Positions 42,877 to 52,541 of a stretch of DNA of 64,000 bases are shown here, piece by piece. Every line of letters begins with the position of its first letter. The first letter of the stretch is position 1. This stretch comes from NORP181 sp047623555 (lineage in GTDB: Bacteria > Pseudomonadota > Alphaproteobacteria > Rhodobacterales > Rhodobacteraceae), in the NCBI GenBank assembly GCA_047623555.1, contig JBLHMP010000003.1, positions 1 to 64,000 of the forward strand. Direction: 5' to 3'. The translations under genes were made by a program, and so were the position numbers. A model generated the notes under the pieces. That model was not told where the DNA came from. It saw nothing but the letters and a program-made list of their open reading frames with translations, and did not search any database.

Positions 42877-45294
42877 ATGGTTTCTTTGCCCAACATATTT
42901 CGCGACTGGTTTGCCGCAAGAGGGTGGTCAATTCATCCGCATCAGCAGGCTATGTTGCTGCGGGCGGATGATCCAGCGACATTGCTCATTGCGCCCACAG
43001 GTGGCGGTAAGACCATGGCCGGATTTTTGCCAACGCTGGCCGATCTGGCGCAAAACCCACATGAGGGGCTGCATACCCTGTATATTTCACCGCTAAAGGC
43101 GTTAGCGGCTGATATCAAACGTAATTTGCGGGCTCCAGCTGAGGAAATGGGCCTGCCCATCCGCATTGAAGACCGCACGGGTGATACCTCGGCAACGCGC
43201 AAGAAACGCCAGCGGGTAGACCCACCGCATATCCTGTTAACCACGCCTGAGAGCCTTGCGCTTTTGACATCCTACGAGGATGCGCCGCGCATGTTCGCCG
43301 GGTTGAAACGTGTTGTAGTGGATGAGATTCACGCCTTGGCCGAGAGCAAGCGTGGCGATCAGCTGATGTTGGCACTGGCGCGTTTACAAACCCTGTGCCC
43401 CGGCCTGCGCCGCGTCGGCCTATCGGCCACGGTTGAGGACCCTGCCGCCATTGCCCATCTGTTGGCGCGCCATCCGGACCCTTGCGAAATCCTGTTGGCT
43501 GATCCTGGCCCACCGCCAGATATTTCCATGCTCAAGACCGAAGAAAAACCGCCTTGGTCAGGGGGGGGGGCCGCCTATTCCATCCCTGCGGTTTTGGAGC
43601 AGATCCGCAAGCACAACACGACGCTAGTTTTTCACAACACCCGGGCGCAGGCCGAGATCTATTTCCACAATCTGTGGCTGGCCAATGACGACGGTCTGGC
43701 CATTGGCATTCACCATGGCAGCCTTGACCACCAGCAACGTCAACGGGTCGAGGCGGCCATGGTACGCGGTGAATTGCGCGCGATTGTCTGCACCGGCAGC
43801 CTTGATCTGGGCATTGATTGGGGCGACGTCGATCTGGTCATTCAGATTGGTGCGCCAAAGAACGTCAAGCGGCTGGTCCAGCGGATCGGCCGTGCCAATC
43901 ACCGCTATAATGCGCCGTCCAAGGCGCTGTTGGTGCCTGCCAATCGGTTTGAGGTTGTCGAGTGCGTTGCCGCCCTTGAGGCGGTTCAGACGAGCGAATT
44001 GGACGGCGAGCCGCGCGGGCCCGGGCCACGGGATGTGTTGTGCCAGCATATCCTGATCACCGCCTGCGCCGGGCCGTTTGCAGCGGAAGATCTTTACCGC
44101 GAAGTCACCAGCGTCGGCGCCTATTGCACCCTTAGCCGCGCCGAATTTGACGATTGTCTGGATTTTTGCGCCACTGGTGGTTACGCCCTGCGCGCCTATG
44201 ATAAATGGCAACGATTGTTGCGGCGCGCCGATGGGTTATGGCAATTGCGTGACCCCCGCAGCAGTCAGCGGATACGGATGAATTTGGGCACCATTCAGGA
44301 CACTGATCTGCTTAAGGTGCGTCTGCGGCGCAGTCGCGGTGGCAAACCGCTGGGCGAAATCGAAGAGAGCTTTGCCGCGTCGCTGACACCCGGCGAAACC
44401 TTTTTGATTGGGGGGCAGGTTGTCCGTTACGAAGGCCTGCGTGAAATGACCGTCGAGGTCACACGACGCGGTGACAAGAAGCCCAAAATTGCGACGTTTT
44501 CCGGCACCAAGTTTGCCACCTCAACCCAGCTAAGTGCGCGAATTCTAGACATGTTTGCACAAAACAGCTGGCCGCAATTGCCGGGCCATACCGCCGACTG
44601 GCTGGCGCTGCAACGGAGCGTTTCCCGATTGCCCGAGCGGGGGCGTTTGCTGATCGAAAGCTTTCCGCATGAGGGTCGCGAACACATCTGCGTTTACGGG
44701 TTTGCCGGGCGCAATGCACAACAGACACTGGGGCTGTTGCTGACCAAACGGCTTGAGGAACTGGGATTGAACCCGCTGGGTTTTGTCGCCACGGATTATG
44801 CCACGCTGATCTGGGGGCTGGATGCGCTGACCGATGCCGGCCCGCTATTTGACCTTGAGGCCCTGCGCGACGGGCTTGACGGGTGGTTGGCCGGAAACGC
44901 CGTCATGAAACGCAGCTTTCGCGCGGTGGCCACCATTGCCGGGCTGATTGAACGCAACACGCCATCAGCACGGAAATCCGGGCGGCAGGCAACGTTTTCG
45001 TCAGACATTCTTTACGACACTTTGCTAAAATACGACCCGGGCCACCTGATGATGCAAATCACCCGAACTGAGGCCCTGCGTGGCCTGGTTGATTTCAGCC
45101 GGATCGAGGAAATGACCCGCCGGGTGGGGGATCGGATTGATCTGCTGCGACTTGATCGGGTGACCCCATTGGCCGCGCCGCTGTTTCTAGAAATGGGCAA
45201 AGTTCCTGTCGCCGGGGCCGCCGAAGAACGGCTGCTGGCAGAAGAGGCGCGCGCGTTGATGCTTGCCGCCGGGATTGCCGATAAGTCGGGTTAA
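42877..45294 (+). CDS. Lhr-type DEXH-box helicase, ligase-associated DNA damage response
   Basis: 805 residues from ATG 42877. Walker A LLIAPTGGGKTMAGFLP, DEIH box VVVDEIHALAESKRGDQ, motif III VGLSATVEDPA, motif VI LVQRIGRANHR, then a winged-helix and the DUF4011/Lhr-specific C-terminal domain. Cognate to ligase-associated helicases that act with PdeM, an exonuclease and an ATP-dependent ligase; only PdeM is adjacent here. Codons for WSGGGAAY contain a run of ten G (43561-43570). Confidence 0.9.
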   Translation: MVSLPNIFRDWFAARGWSIHPHQQAMLLRADDPATLLIAPTGGGKTMAGFLPTLADLAQNPHEGLHTLYISPLKALAADIKRNLRAPAEEMGLPIRIEDRTGDTSATRKKRQRVDPPHILLTTPESLALLTSYEDAPRMFAGLKRVVVDEIHALAESKRGDQLMLALARLQTLCPGLRRVGLSATVEDPAAIAHLLARHPDPCEILLADPGPPPDISMLKTEEKPPWSGGGAAYSIPAVLEQIRKHNTTLVFHNTRAQAEIYFHNLWLANDDGLAIGIHHGSLDHQQRQRVEAAMVRGELRAIVCTGSLDLGIDWGDVDLVIQIGAPKNVKRLVQRIGRANHRYNAPSKALLVPANRFEVVECVAALEAVQTSELDGEPRGPGPRDVLCQHILITACAGPFAAEDLYREVTSVGAYCTLSRAEFDDCLDFCATGGYALRAYDKWQRLLRRADGLWQLRDPRSSQRIRMNLGTIQDTDLLKVRLRRSRGGKPLGEIEESFAASLTPGETFLIGGQVVRYEGLREMTVEVTRRGDKKPKIATFSGTKFATSTQLSARILDMFAQNSWPQLPGHTADWLALQRSVSRLPERGRLLIESFPHEGREHICVYGFAGRNAQQTLGLLLTKRLEELGLNPLGFVATDYATLIWGLDALTDAGPLFDLEALRDGLDGWLAGNAVMKRSFRAVATIAGLIERNTPSARKSGRQATFSSDILYDTLLKYDPGHLMMQITRTEALRGLVDFSRIEEMTRRVGDRIDLLRLDRVTPLAAPLFLEMGKVPVAGAAEERLLAEEARALMLAAGIADKSG
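43561..43570 (+). repeat. G10 homopolymer inside the helicase gene
   Basis: Ten consecutive G encode Gly-Gly-Gly and the first base of Ala. One-base slippage would shift the frame in the first third of the protein. Confidence 0.9.
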
Positions 45295-45347
45295 ACCTAA
45301 CTGCAATTTAACCTTGCAATTGTGACGCCAATCAGCGACGGAACCAT

Positions 45348-46010
45348 ATGGACGGGTATAATTTCACCCTTGCAGGTGCGCAGCTTTATGCGCTTGGCTC
45401 TGGCGCCTTATGGTGGCCCGATGAGCAGCTATTTTGCGTGTCTGATCTACATCTTGGTAAATCCGAACGGATTGCCCGACGTGGTGGCAGTATACTACCC
45501 CCCTATGATACCCGCGATGCGCTAAACCGGTTGGCGGCGGATCTGGCGGTAACCAATGCCCGTATTGTGGTCTGCTTGGGTGATAGTTTTGACGACATGG
45601 GGGCCGCCCGCGCGTTGCCCGAAGAAGAGCGGCTGTGGATTGCCCGGCTGCAGGCCGGGCGGCGCTGGGTCTGGATCGAAGGCAATCACGATCCTGGGCC
45701 AATATCTCTTGGTGGAACGCATCTGGCGGAATTGCCGTTGTCACCATTAACCTTTCGCCACATCGCCCATCCACAGGCCAGCGGCGAGGTTTCAGGCCAT
45801 TACCACCCCAAAGCTGCGGTTCGTACCCGCGTTAAAACCATATCGCGCCCGGCGTTTCTGGCTGACAGTGATCGGGTGATTTTGCCGTCTTATGGCGCCT
45901 ATACCGGCGGGCTGAAATCCAGTGATCGGGTGCTGACAACGTTGATGCGAAAAGAAGCGATGGCAATATTGACAGGCCGTAATGTTCACGCAGTTCCAAT
46001 GCCACGTTAG
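45348..46010 (+). CDS. pdeM: Ligase-associated DNA damage response endonuclease PdeM
   Basis: 220 residues. Metallophosphoesterase motifs in order: FCVSDLHLGKSE, VCLGDSFDDMG, WIEGNHDPG and EVSGHYHPK. Partner of the upstream Lhr-type helicase in a DNA repair set. The stop overlaps the stop of the LytTR gene on the other strand by three bases, leaving no room for a terminator between the two. Confidence 0.9.
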   Translation: MDGYNFTLAGAQLYALGSGALWWPDEQLFCVSDLHLGKSERIARRGGSILPPYDTRDALNRLAADLAVTNARIVVCLGDSFDDMGAARALPEEERLWIARLQAGRRWVWIEGNHDPGPISLGGTHLAELPLSPLTFRHIAHPQASGEVSGHYHPKAAVRTRVKTISRPAFLADSDRVILPSYGAYTGGLKSSDRVLTTLMRKEAMAILTGRNVHAVPMPR

Positions 46011-46792
46011 ACAATTCCGGCGTCTTCCAGTTTCGGTTTGTATTTTCGACTGACCGGAACCAGATCCTGATTGTTGATTCGCACAAAAACCCGGCCAGCG
46101 ACCCGCTCAAAGTGAATAATTGCATCTCGGGCAACCCAATGCGACCGGTGTGTACAAAACCCTTCGACATTGTTCATCTCATTAATCGCATCGACAAATC
46201 GCAATCGGATTCTATGGGTGGCATTCGCGGTAACCACGTCTACGAAATGAACATCGACTGCCAATTGCAGAATTGGCCCCTTAAAATGGCTTGGCAATCG
46301 ATGGGTCAACCGAGGCTGAGCAACAATCGGCTTTGGTTTTTGTGCGGCTTGCTGCGCAGCTTTGCCGTAGGGGATTTCTTCGAACCCTGGCAATACTCTG
46401 CGGGCAATACAGACAGCAGCGGAAACAATAGCAACACTTTGTGCAAAAACCATAAACCCAGGTCCTTTTGACAAGGTTCCAGGTACAAAGGTGTTTGTCA
46501 GAAGAATCAGAACAGGCGTAAATACAACCACCATTGCGGCTACTTTTATCAGATCAACCAATTCGGGGCGGTGCGATCCAACGGCCCATTTGGCAAATCG
46601 GCCGCAGAAATCAGCCAATACAGACGAAATGCAGAAAACCAGTATCCAATACAGAAACCGTGTTGGGAAATCATGTGTCTTATAGCTCCCGAAGGGCCCG
46701 GCAGTTGCAGCCAATACCGATCCTATAACCCAAATTGTCAGGTGAGTTCCTGAAAACAACCGAGCAAAGTTGTTTTTCATTAGGCGTAACAT
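46007..46792 (-). CDS. Membrane-bound LytTR-domain transcription regulator
   Basis: 261 residues. Four hydrophobic segments in the first ~135 residues (LTIWVIGSVLAATAG, FLYWILVFCISSVLA, AAMVVVFTPVLILL, VFAQSVAIVSAAVCIA), a Gln/Lys-rich linker, and a C-terminal LytTR DNA-binding domain (VHFVDVVTANATHRIRLRF, VEGFCTHRSHWVARDAI, VPVSRKYKPKLE). A one-component membrane sensor-regulator; signal and targets unknown. ATG 46780 is an alternative start. Confidence 0.88.
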   Translation of the reverse strand: MLRLMKNNFARLFSGTHLTIWVIGSVLAATAGPFGSYKTHDFPTRFLYWILVFCISSVLADFCGRFAKWAVGSHRPELVDLIKVAAMVVVFTPVLILLTNTFVPGTLSKGPGFMVFAQSVAIVSAAVCIARRVLPGFEEIPYGKAAQQAAQKPKPIVAQPRLTHRLPSHFKGPILQLAVDVHFVDVVTANATHRIRLRFVDAINEMNNVEGFCTHRSHWVARDAIIHFERVAGRVFVRINNQDLVPVSRKYKPKLEDAGIV

Positions 46793-46938
46793 GCAATCAG
46801 ACTTATTCTATAAAGGCGCGTCTAGACCCATGTAGACCAGACAAAGTTGCAATTCTAATAATCAAAACGTCAAAACCAATTATTATTTGGCTTTGACGTC
46901 AGAATTGTTCCAAAAATGGGCATTGTGGCGCAATAACT

Positions 46939-47832
46939 TTAAACGGTCAGGCCTTCTGGCTCGTCCAGCCCGTTTGCACGACATAGCGCCGTCACCGTGT
47001 TGGCCAACAGACAGGCAATGGTCATCGGCCCAACACCACCCGGAACCGGGGTAATGCCACCCGCCACCTTTGCGCAGCTGTCAAAATCAACGTCGCCAAC
47101 CAACCGTGTGCCACCGTCGGGTTTATCAATACGGTTAATGCCCACATCAATGATCGTCGCACCCGGTTTGATCCAGTCGCCAGGCACCATCTGTGGGCGT
47201 CCCACCGCCGCAATAACGATATCGGCACGGCGCACCACATCCGGCAAATTCCGGGTCCGCGAATGCGCCATCGTCACAGTGCAGCTTTCGCCCAGCAACA
47301 ACTGCCCCATCGGTTTTCCAACAAGGTTAGAGCGCCCGATAACCACCGCATCCAGCCCCGACAACGACCCCAGATGATCGCGCAGCAACATCAAACAGCC
47401 CAAAGGCGTGCAGGACACCATGGCCCGCTGGCCAGACGCCAACAATCCGGCATTGACCACATGAAGGCCGTCGACATCTTTGGCCGGGTCAATCTGCGCA
47501 ACAATATCGGTTTCGTTCAAATGATCCGGAACCGGGAATTGCACCAGAATGCCATGAACCGCCGGATCGGCATTCAGTTTGGCGATCAGCGCATAAAGCA
47601 CGTCTTTGGAGACATCCATCGGCAGCTTATGTTCATAGCTGTTCATGCCAACTTCGGTGGTCTGTTTGCCCTTGGCGCGCACATAAACCTGGCTGGCCGG
47701 GTCTTCGCCCACCAGCACAACGGCCAAACCCGGTGTCAGCCCGTGATCCGCCTTGAGGCGCGCCACATGCTCAGCCACTTTGCCCCGAACCGTTGCGGCA
47801 AACGCTTTGCCGTCGATAACAGTTGCAGTCAT
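46939..47832 (-). CDS. folD: Methylenetetrahydrofolate dehydrogenase / cyclohydrolase
   Basis: 297 residues from ATG 47832 with AAAAGGAAAG upstream. Catalytic Tyr-Lys in YVRAKGKQTTEVGM, QFPVPDHLNE, PLGCLMLLRDHLG, GRSNLVGKPMGQLLL (nucleotide loop) and PVPGGVGPMTIACLL. Interconverts 5,10-methylene-, methenyl- and 10-formyl-THF. Lies just after fhs on the same strand: together they run the one-carbon pathway between formate and methylene-THF. Confidence 0.96.
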   Translation of the reverse strand: MTATVIDGKAFAATVRGKVAEHVARLKADHGLTPGLAVVLVGEDPASQVYVRAKGKQTTEVGMNSYEHKLPMDVSKDVLYALIAKLNADPAVHGILVQFPVPDHLNETDIVAQIDPAKDVDGLHVVNAGLLASGQRAMVSCTPLGCLMLLRDHLGSLSGLDAVVIGRSNLVGKPMGQLLLGESCTVTMAHSRTRNLPDVVRRADIVIAAVGRPQMVPGDWIKPGATIIDVGINRIDKPDGGTRLVGDVDFDSCAKVAGGITPVPGGVGPMTIACLLANTVTALCRANGLDEPEGLTV

Positions 47833-47868
47833 GTTCTTTCCTTTTCGTAATCTGATGGTGTTTTCGTG

Positions 47869-47901
47869 CAAACGGCCCTGCGAGTAAAGCAAGGCCGTTT
47901 G
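47869..47901 (-). terminator. Stem-loop between fhs and folD
   Basis: CAAACGGCC and GGCCGTTTG arms around a 15-base loop, 22 bp past the fhs stop. No T run on the minus strand beyond GCACGAAAA; possible partial terminator or attenuator. Confidence 0.5.
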
Positions 47902-47922
47902 GAAATGTTCATTCGCTTGGGA

Positions 47923-49599
47923 TCAGAACAGACCTTCGATTTCACCCGCATCATTGAGCATAATCGTTTCCGCGGCTGGCGTGCGTGGCAGGCCCGGCAT
48001 GGTCATGATTTCACCACAGATCACCACAATGAACCCGGCACCGGCACTGAGCCGGACTTCGCGCACAGGCAGATTGAACCCAGTTGGCGCGCCGCGTTGT
48101 GTGGGGTCGGTGCTAAACGAATACTGAGTTTTCGCCATGCAAACCGGCAAATTGCCATAGCCCTGATCTTCCCATTGCTTCAGCTGATCAAGGATTTTCT
48201 TGTCTGCGATCACCGCATCTGCGTGGTAAATATTCTTGGCGACACATTCAATTTTCTCAAACAAAGACATGTCATCCGGATAGATCGGCGCAAAGTTTGA
48301 CACACCACTATCGGCAATCTCGGCCACGCGGGTTGCCAGTTCTTCGACGCCTGCGCCGCCCAGTTCCCAGTGACGACACAGGATCGCCTCAGAGCCCTGA
48401 GCTTCGACATAATCGCGGATCGCCTGCACTTCGGCGTCCGTATCCGTGACAAAGTGGTTGATGGCGACAACAACAGGCACGCCAAAGGATTTCAGGTTGC
48501 CAATGTGACGGCCAAGGTTGGAACAGCCTTCGTTGACAGCCTCAATGTTTTCCGGCCCCAGATCAGCGCGCGCCACGCCGCCGTTCATTTTCATCGCCCG
48601 AACAGTGGCAACCAGCACCACGCAATCAGGTGCTAGGCCAGCTTTGCGGCATTTGATGTTCATGAACTTTTCGGCACCCAGATCGGCACCAAAGCCAGCC
48701 TCGGTCACGACATAATCGGCAAGTTTCAAAGCCGTAGTCGTGGCAATGACCGAATTACAGCCATGTGCGATATTGGCAAACGGGCCGCCATGCACAAAGG
48801 CCGGGTTGTTTTCCAGTGTCTGCACCAGATTGGGTTGCATCGCGTCCTTAAGCAGCACGGTCATGGCGCCATCGGCCTTGATGTCGCGTGCATAAACCGG
48901 CGTGCGGTCCCGACGGTAGGCCACAATAATGCTGCCCAGACGGTCCTGCAGATCCTTAAGGTTATTGGCCAGACACAGGCAGGCCATGACTTCGGACGCC
49001 ACGGTGATGTCAAACCCGGCTTCGCGTGGAAAGCCATTGCTGACCCCACCCAGCGACGCGGTGATCTGGCGCAAGGCCCGATCATTCATGTCCACGACGC
49101 GACGCCAAACAACACGGCGCGTATCGATTTCCAGCGCGTTACCCCAATAAATGTGGTTGTCGATCATCGCGCTCAGCAGGTTATGTGCCGATGTAATTGC
49201 GTGGAAATCGCCGGTAAAGTGCAGGTTCATTTCCTCCATCGGAACAACCTGCGCCAGACCGCCACCAGCGGCACCACCCTTCATGCCGAAACACGGACCA
49301 AGCGAGGCTTCGCGAATACAGACAGCGGTTTTTTTGCCGATACGGTTCAGGCCATCGCCCAGACCAACGGTTGTGGTGGTCTTACCTTCGCCTGCCGGGG
49401 TCGGGTTGATCGCGGTTACAAGGATCAGTTTGCCGTTTTTGCGGTCCTGAACCGAGTTGATGAACTCTTGGCTCACTTTGGCTTTGTCGTGGCCATAGGG
49501 AAGCAGATCATCACTGGAAATGCCCAGTTTTGCGCCGATTTCCTGAATGGGTTTCTTGTTCGCCGCGCGGGCGATTTCAATATCTGACTTAAAGCTCAT
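47923..49599 (-). CDS. fhs: Formate-tetrahydrofolate ligase
   Basis: 558 residues, full length. P loop TPAGEGKTTTTVGLGDGL, then CIREASLGPCFGMKGGAAGG and VVAINHFVTDTDAEVQAI, canonical for the family. Makes 10-formyl-THF from formate, ATP and THF. In roseobacters this serves methyl-group oxidation, including from DMSP and trimethylamine (general knowledge). Upstream 49600-49816 (217 bp) is the promoter region; no riboswitch recognised. Confidence 0.96.
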   Translation of the reverse strand: MSFKSDIEIARAANKKPIQEIGAKLGISSDDLLPYGHDKAKVSQEFINSVQDRKNGKLILVTAINPTPAGEGKTTTTVGLGDGLNRIGKKTAVCIREASLGPCFGMKGGAAGGGLAQVVPMEEMNLHFTGDFHAITSAHNLLSAMIDNHIYWGNALEIDTRRVVWRRVVDMNDRALRQITASLGGVSNGFPREAGFDITVASEVMACLCLANNLKDLQDRLGSIIVAYRRDRTPVYARDIKADGAMTVLLKDAMQPNLVQTLENNPAFVHGGPFANIAHGCNSVIATTTALKLADYVVTEAGFGADLGAEKFMNIKCRKAGLAPDCVVLVATVRAMKMNGGVARADLGPENIEAVNEGCSNLGRHIGNLKSFGVPVVVAINHFVTDTDAEVQAIRDYVEAQGSEAILCRHWELGGAGVEELATRVAEIADSGVSNFAPIYPDDMSLFEKIECVAKNIYHADAVIADKKILDQLKQWEDQGYGNLPVCMAKTQYSFSTDPTQRGAPTGFNLPVREVRLSAGAGFIVVICGEIMTMPGLPRTPAAETIMLNDAGEIEGLF

Positions 49600-49816
49600 G
49601 TCGGATCTGTCCTGATTGATGATCTATTAGACCCGGCGCAAGGCCGGTACTTCTAGAAGCTAACCGGGACAATCCAAGTTGACGAGGCAGAATCCGACAT
49701 GTTGATGGGCTGAACAGACTTTTGGATGGGATGGTATACCAAATGCCATAATTTGTTGCCGCCAGATGACCCCGTTGAACCGCGATGTCGACTGAGGCAA
49801 TCGAATCAGCGCGGGC

Positions 49817-50398
49817 TCACGTAGGGGCCCATGCGCGCTGATCTGGAATGAACAGCGTCAGGGTGTCGCCAACAGCAATAGTGCCGGGCCGTTCGACCCA
49901 CGCGGTCACACCCCGCCGGTTTTTCGCCGCAGGTTTAAACGCCGCCCCGTGGCCAGGTTGTTCCATCTCAATCTCGCGCGCCGGGTACAGGCAGGGACGG
50001 TTTTCCATATCTACGGTCAGTGTCAGCCCGGACGGGGCCTGCAACCGCGAAGACGGTGGAATATGGGTGAAATCCGGAATGCCGCGCAGCACCAAAGTGG
50101 CCCCCAACAATCCGGGATCAAGCGTATCCACCTTCATCTCAGCCGCAATCGCCTCAAGCTGTTCTGCCGATAGAATGGTCAATTGCCGTACATTGCGAAT
50201 CTCGGTGTCCTCGGCATAAAGATTGCGCACCCGGATACAGGAGGCGCGGTTTACACCCGCATGGCGCGCACCGGCCTGACCGTCAAAACCCAGATCAATC
50301 TGCGTTGCAGACCCAGATCTAATGGTTTTGACTTCTCCGGACACATGACCCAACCAGACCACTTCGCCGGTGAATTCAGTTTTTTCCAAAGTCGGCAT
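49817..50398 (-). CDS. MOSC-domain protein
   Basis: 193 residues from ATG 50398. Central MOSC fold with GARHAGVNRASCIRVRNLYA, ILSAEQLEAIAAEMKVDTLD and GATLVLRGIPDFTHIPPSSR. MOSC domains bind molybdenum cofactor sulfur and transfer it or act as small oxidoreductases; no partner gene identifies the pathway. The Shine-Dalgarno region is a run of ten G, six bases before the ATG. The longer start at 50518 is rejected. Confidence 0.85.
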   Translation of the reverse strand: MPTLEKTEFTGEVVWLGHVSGEVKTIRSGSATQIDLGFDGQAGARHAGVNRASCIRVRNLYAEDTEIRNVRQLTILSAEQLEAIAAEMKVDTLDPGLLGATLVLRGIPDFTHIPPSSRLQAPSGLTLTVDMENRPCLYPAREIEMEQPGHGAAFKPAAKNRRGVTAWVERPGTIAVGDTLTLFIPDQRAWAPT

Positions 50399-50403
50399 GT
50401 TAT

Positions 50404-50413
50404 CCCCCCCCCC
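50404..50413 (-). promoter_or_regulatory. G10 tract serving as ribosome-binding site of the MOSC gene
   Basis: Ten C on the plus strand, ten G in the mRNA, spaced ATAAC from the ATG. No AGGAGG is present, so the tract itself must pair with the anti-Shine-Dalgarno, and its length would set spacing and strength. Confidence 0.6.
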
Positions 50414-50487
50414 GTGCAATTGTCTATTTTTCTGAGCACCAGAGATACAGATTTTCACCGTGCATGCCAGCGACATCCACGCGCGCA

Positions 50488-50515
50488 TAAATAAGGCGGA
50501 CCCACAGGCCCGCCT
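50488..50515 (-). terminator. Terminator downstream of ftsH
   Basis: On the minus strand AGGCGGGCC-TGTG-GGTCCGCCT (one mismatch) followed by TATTTATG, 29 bp past the ftsH stop. Confidence 0.7.
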
Positions 50516-50543
50516 CATTCAGATTGTTCCGCTGTGCAAAACC

Positions 50544-52463
50544 CTAAGTCGAGGGTTCAGGCTCCATCCCGCCCTCGGGCGAGGATTTGCGCGGTTTGGT
50601 TTTTGGGATCGCTGTTACGCTCGGCGCATTGCCCTCGTCCGGCGTATCGCTTTCATCATCATCAACTTTCGGTGGCTCGCCCTTCATGACGCGCTTGATC
50701 TCGTCTCCGGTCAGGGTTTCGTATTCCAACAACCCTTGTGCCAGACGTTCCCATTCTTCTTTCTTTTCATTCAGAATTTTGAACGCCAGATCATAGCCAT
50801 CGTCGATAAAGCGTTTCACTTCTTGCTCGACCAGCTCTTTGGTGTGGGCCGAGATCGACAAAGACCCACCACCGCCGCCCATGTAACCTTCGTGGGCCTG
50901 CTGGTAATCAATGTTGCCCACTTTGTCGGACATGCCCCAGCGCATCACCATGGCGCGTGCCAGACTGCTGGCCTGCTGGATATCGCCGGCCGGACCGTTG
51001 GACACACCATCAGCACCCCATTTGATGATTTCGGCGGCTTTGCCCGCCATGGTCATCGCGATGTTGTGTTTGCACTGGTCACGATGCCAGTTCAGACGGT
51101 CAATTTCCGGCAGTGACACAACCATGCCCAACGCGCCACCACGTGGAATGATCGTCGCCTTATAGACCGGATCGCATTTTTCCAACGACAACCCGACAAC
51201 CGCATGACCGGCCTCGTGATAGGCGGTATGTTCCTTTTGCTCCTTGGTCAGAACCATGGAGCGGCGTTCGGCGCCCATCATCACCTTGTCTTTGGCGTTC
51301 TCGAAATCTTCCATGGTGATGAACCGACGACCCAGACGCGCGGCCGTCAGTGCGGCCTCGTTCACCAGGTTCGCCAGATCGGCCCCGGAAAATCCGGGCG
51401 AGCCGCGCGCGATGATGCGCAGATCAACATCAGGACCCAATGGTGTTTTGCGGGCATGAACCCCCAGAATTTTCTCGCGGCCTTTGATGTCGGGGTTGGC
51501 GACAACCACCTGACGGTCAAACCGGCCCGGACGCAGCAGAGCCGGATCAAGAACGTCTTTGCGGTTGGTCGCGGCCAGAATGATGACGCCTTCGTTGGCC
51601 TCAAATCCGTCCATTTCCACCAGCAACTGGTTCAATGTCTGTTCACGTTCGTCATTACCGCCGCCGTAGCCGGCACCCCGGTGACGGCCAACCGCGTCGA
51701 TTTCATCAATGAACACAATACAAGGCGCGTTCTTTTTCGCCTGTTCAAACATGTCGCGCACACGCGATGCACCCACACCAACAAACATTTCAACAAAGTC
51801 AGACCCCGAGATGGTGAAAAACGGCACCCCCGCTTCGCCCGCAATGGCGCGCGCCAGCAGGGTTTTACCCGTGCCCGGAGGGCCAACAAGCAATGCACCT
51901 TTGGGAATTTTGCCACCAAGACGGCTAAATTTCTGCGGATTGCGCAGGAATTCAACGATCTCTTCGAGCTCTTCTTTGGCCTCATCAATGCCAGCAACAT
52001 CATCAAACGTCACGCGACCATGTTTTTCGGTCAGCATCTTGGCCTTGGATTTGCCAAAGCCCATGGCTCCACCTTTGCCGCCACCCTGCATCCGGTTCAT
52101 GAAAAAGACCCAGACACCGATTAACAACAGAAATGGCAACAACGTAATCAGGAACGACTGAAACCCGGATTGCTGCTGTTTCTCAGCACGCACCGGGATG
52201 TCGTTTTCGATCAGCAATGTGGTGACTTCGGCATCGGCAGGTTTAATCGCCAGATAGTCAGACCCATCTGAGCCCCGAAACCTGATCTGCTCGCCATCAA
52301 GCGTAACCTGGCTGACACTTCCATCGCGCACTGAGGTTACAAACTCGGAAAAGCTGATTTCGCGATTCTGCAATCCACCGCTTGAGCCACTGAACAGATT
52401 GAACAAAGCCAGTACTAATAGAAACAGAACGACCCAAAACGCTATATTGCGTGCATTGCCCAA
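50544..52463 (-). CDS. ftsH: ATP-dependent zinc metalloprotease FtsH
   Basis: 639 residues. Two N-terminal membrane segments (about 8-24 and 101-122), AAA domain with Walker A GPPGTGKT (194-201) and Walker B CIVFIDEIDAVGRHRG, the SRH region RPGRFDRQVVVANPDIKGRE, and the zinc motif HEAGH (His416-His420). Acidic Pro-rich tail. Degrades membrane and regulatory proteins. Immediately downstream of tilS, the usual order. Confidence 0.97.
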   Translation of the reverse strand: MGNARNIAFWVVLFLLVLALFNLFSGSSGGLQNREISFSEFVTSVRDGSVSQVTLDGEQIRFRGSDGSDYLAIKPADAEVTTLLIENDIPVRAEKQQQSGFQSFLITLLPFLLLIGVWVFFMNRMQGGGKGGAMGFGKSKAKMLTEKHGRVTFDDVAGIDEAKEELEEIVEFLRNPQKFSRLGGKIPKGALLVGPPGTGKTLLARAIAGEAGVPFFTISGSDFVEMFVGVGASRVRDMFEQAKKNAPCIVFIDEIDAVGRHRGAGYGGGNDEREQTLNQLLVEMDGFEANEGVIILAATNRKDVLDPALLRPGRFDRQVVVANPDIKGREKILGVHARKTPLGPDVDLRIIARGSPGFSGADLANLVNEAALTAARLGRRFITMEDFENAKDKVMMGAERRSMVLTKEQKEHTAYHEAGHAVVGLSLEKCDPVYKATIIPRGGALGMVVSLPEIDRLNWHRDQCKHNIAMTMAGKAAEIIKWGADGVSNGPAGDIQQASSLARAMVMRWGMSDKVGNIDYQQAHEGYMGGGGGSLSISAHTKELVEQEVKRFIDDGYDLAFKILNEKKEEWERLAQGLLEYETLTGDEIKRVMKGEPPKVDDDESDTPDEGNAPSVTAIPKTKPRKSSPEGGMEPEPST

Positions 52464-52541
52464 GTGAAATCTCCAATAAATTCGCGGTCGCTTATAGCAC
52501 GACCGACTGTTCTATATAAGATAGAGATCAAAACGTCAGGT

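Noticed and set aside
48763..49587. 274-residue plus-strand frame opposite fhs
   Set aside because: Antisense shadow of a well-supported gene.
49600..49816. Riboswitch in the fhs leader
   Set aside because: No conserved riboswitch core recognised by eye.
51204..52124. 306-residue plus-strand frame opposite ftsH
   Set aside because: Antisense shadow of ftsH; no motif.
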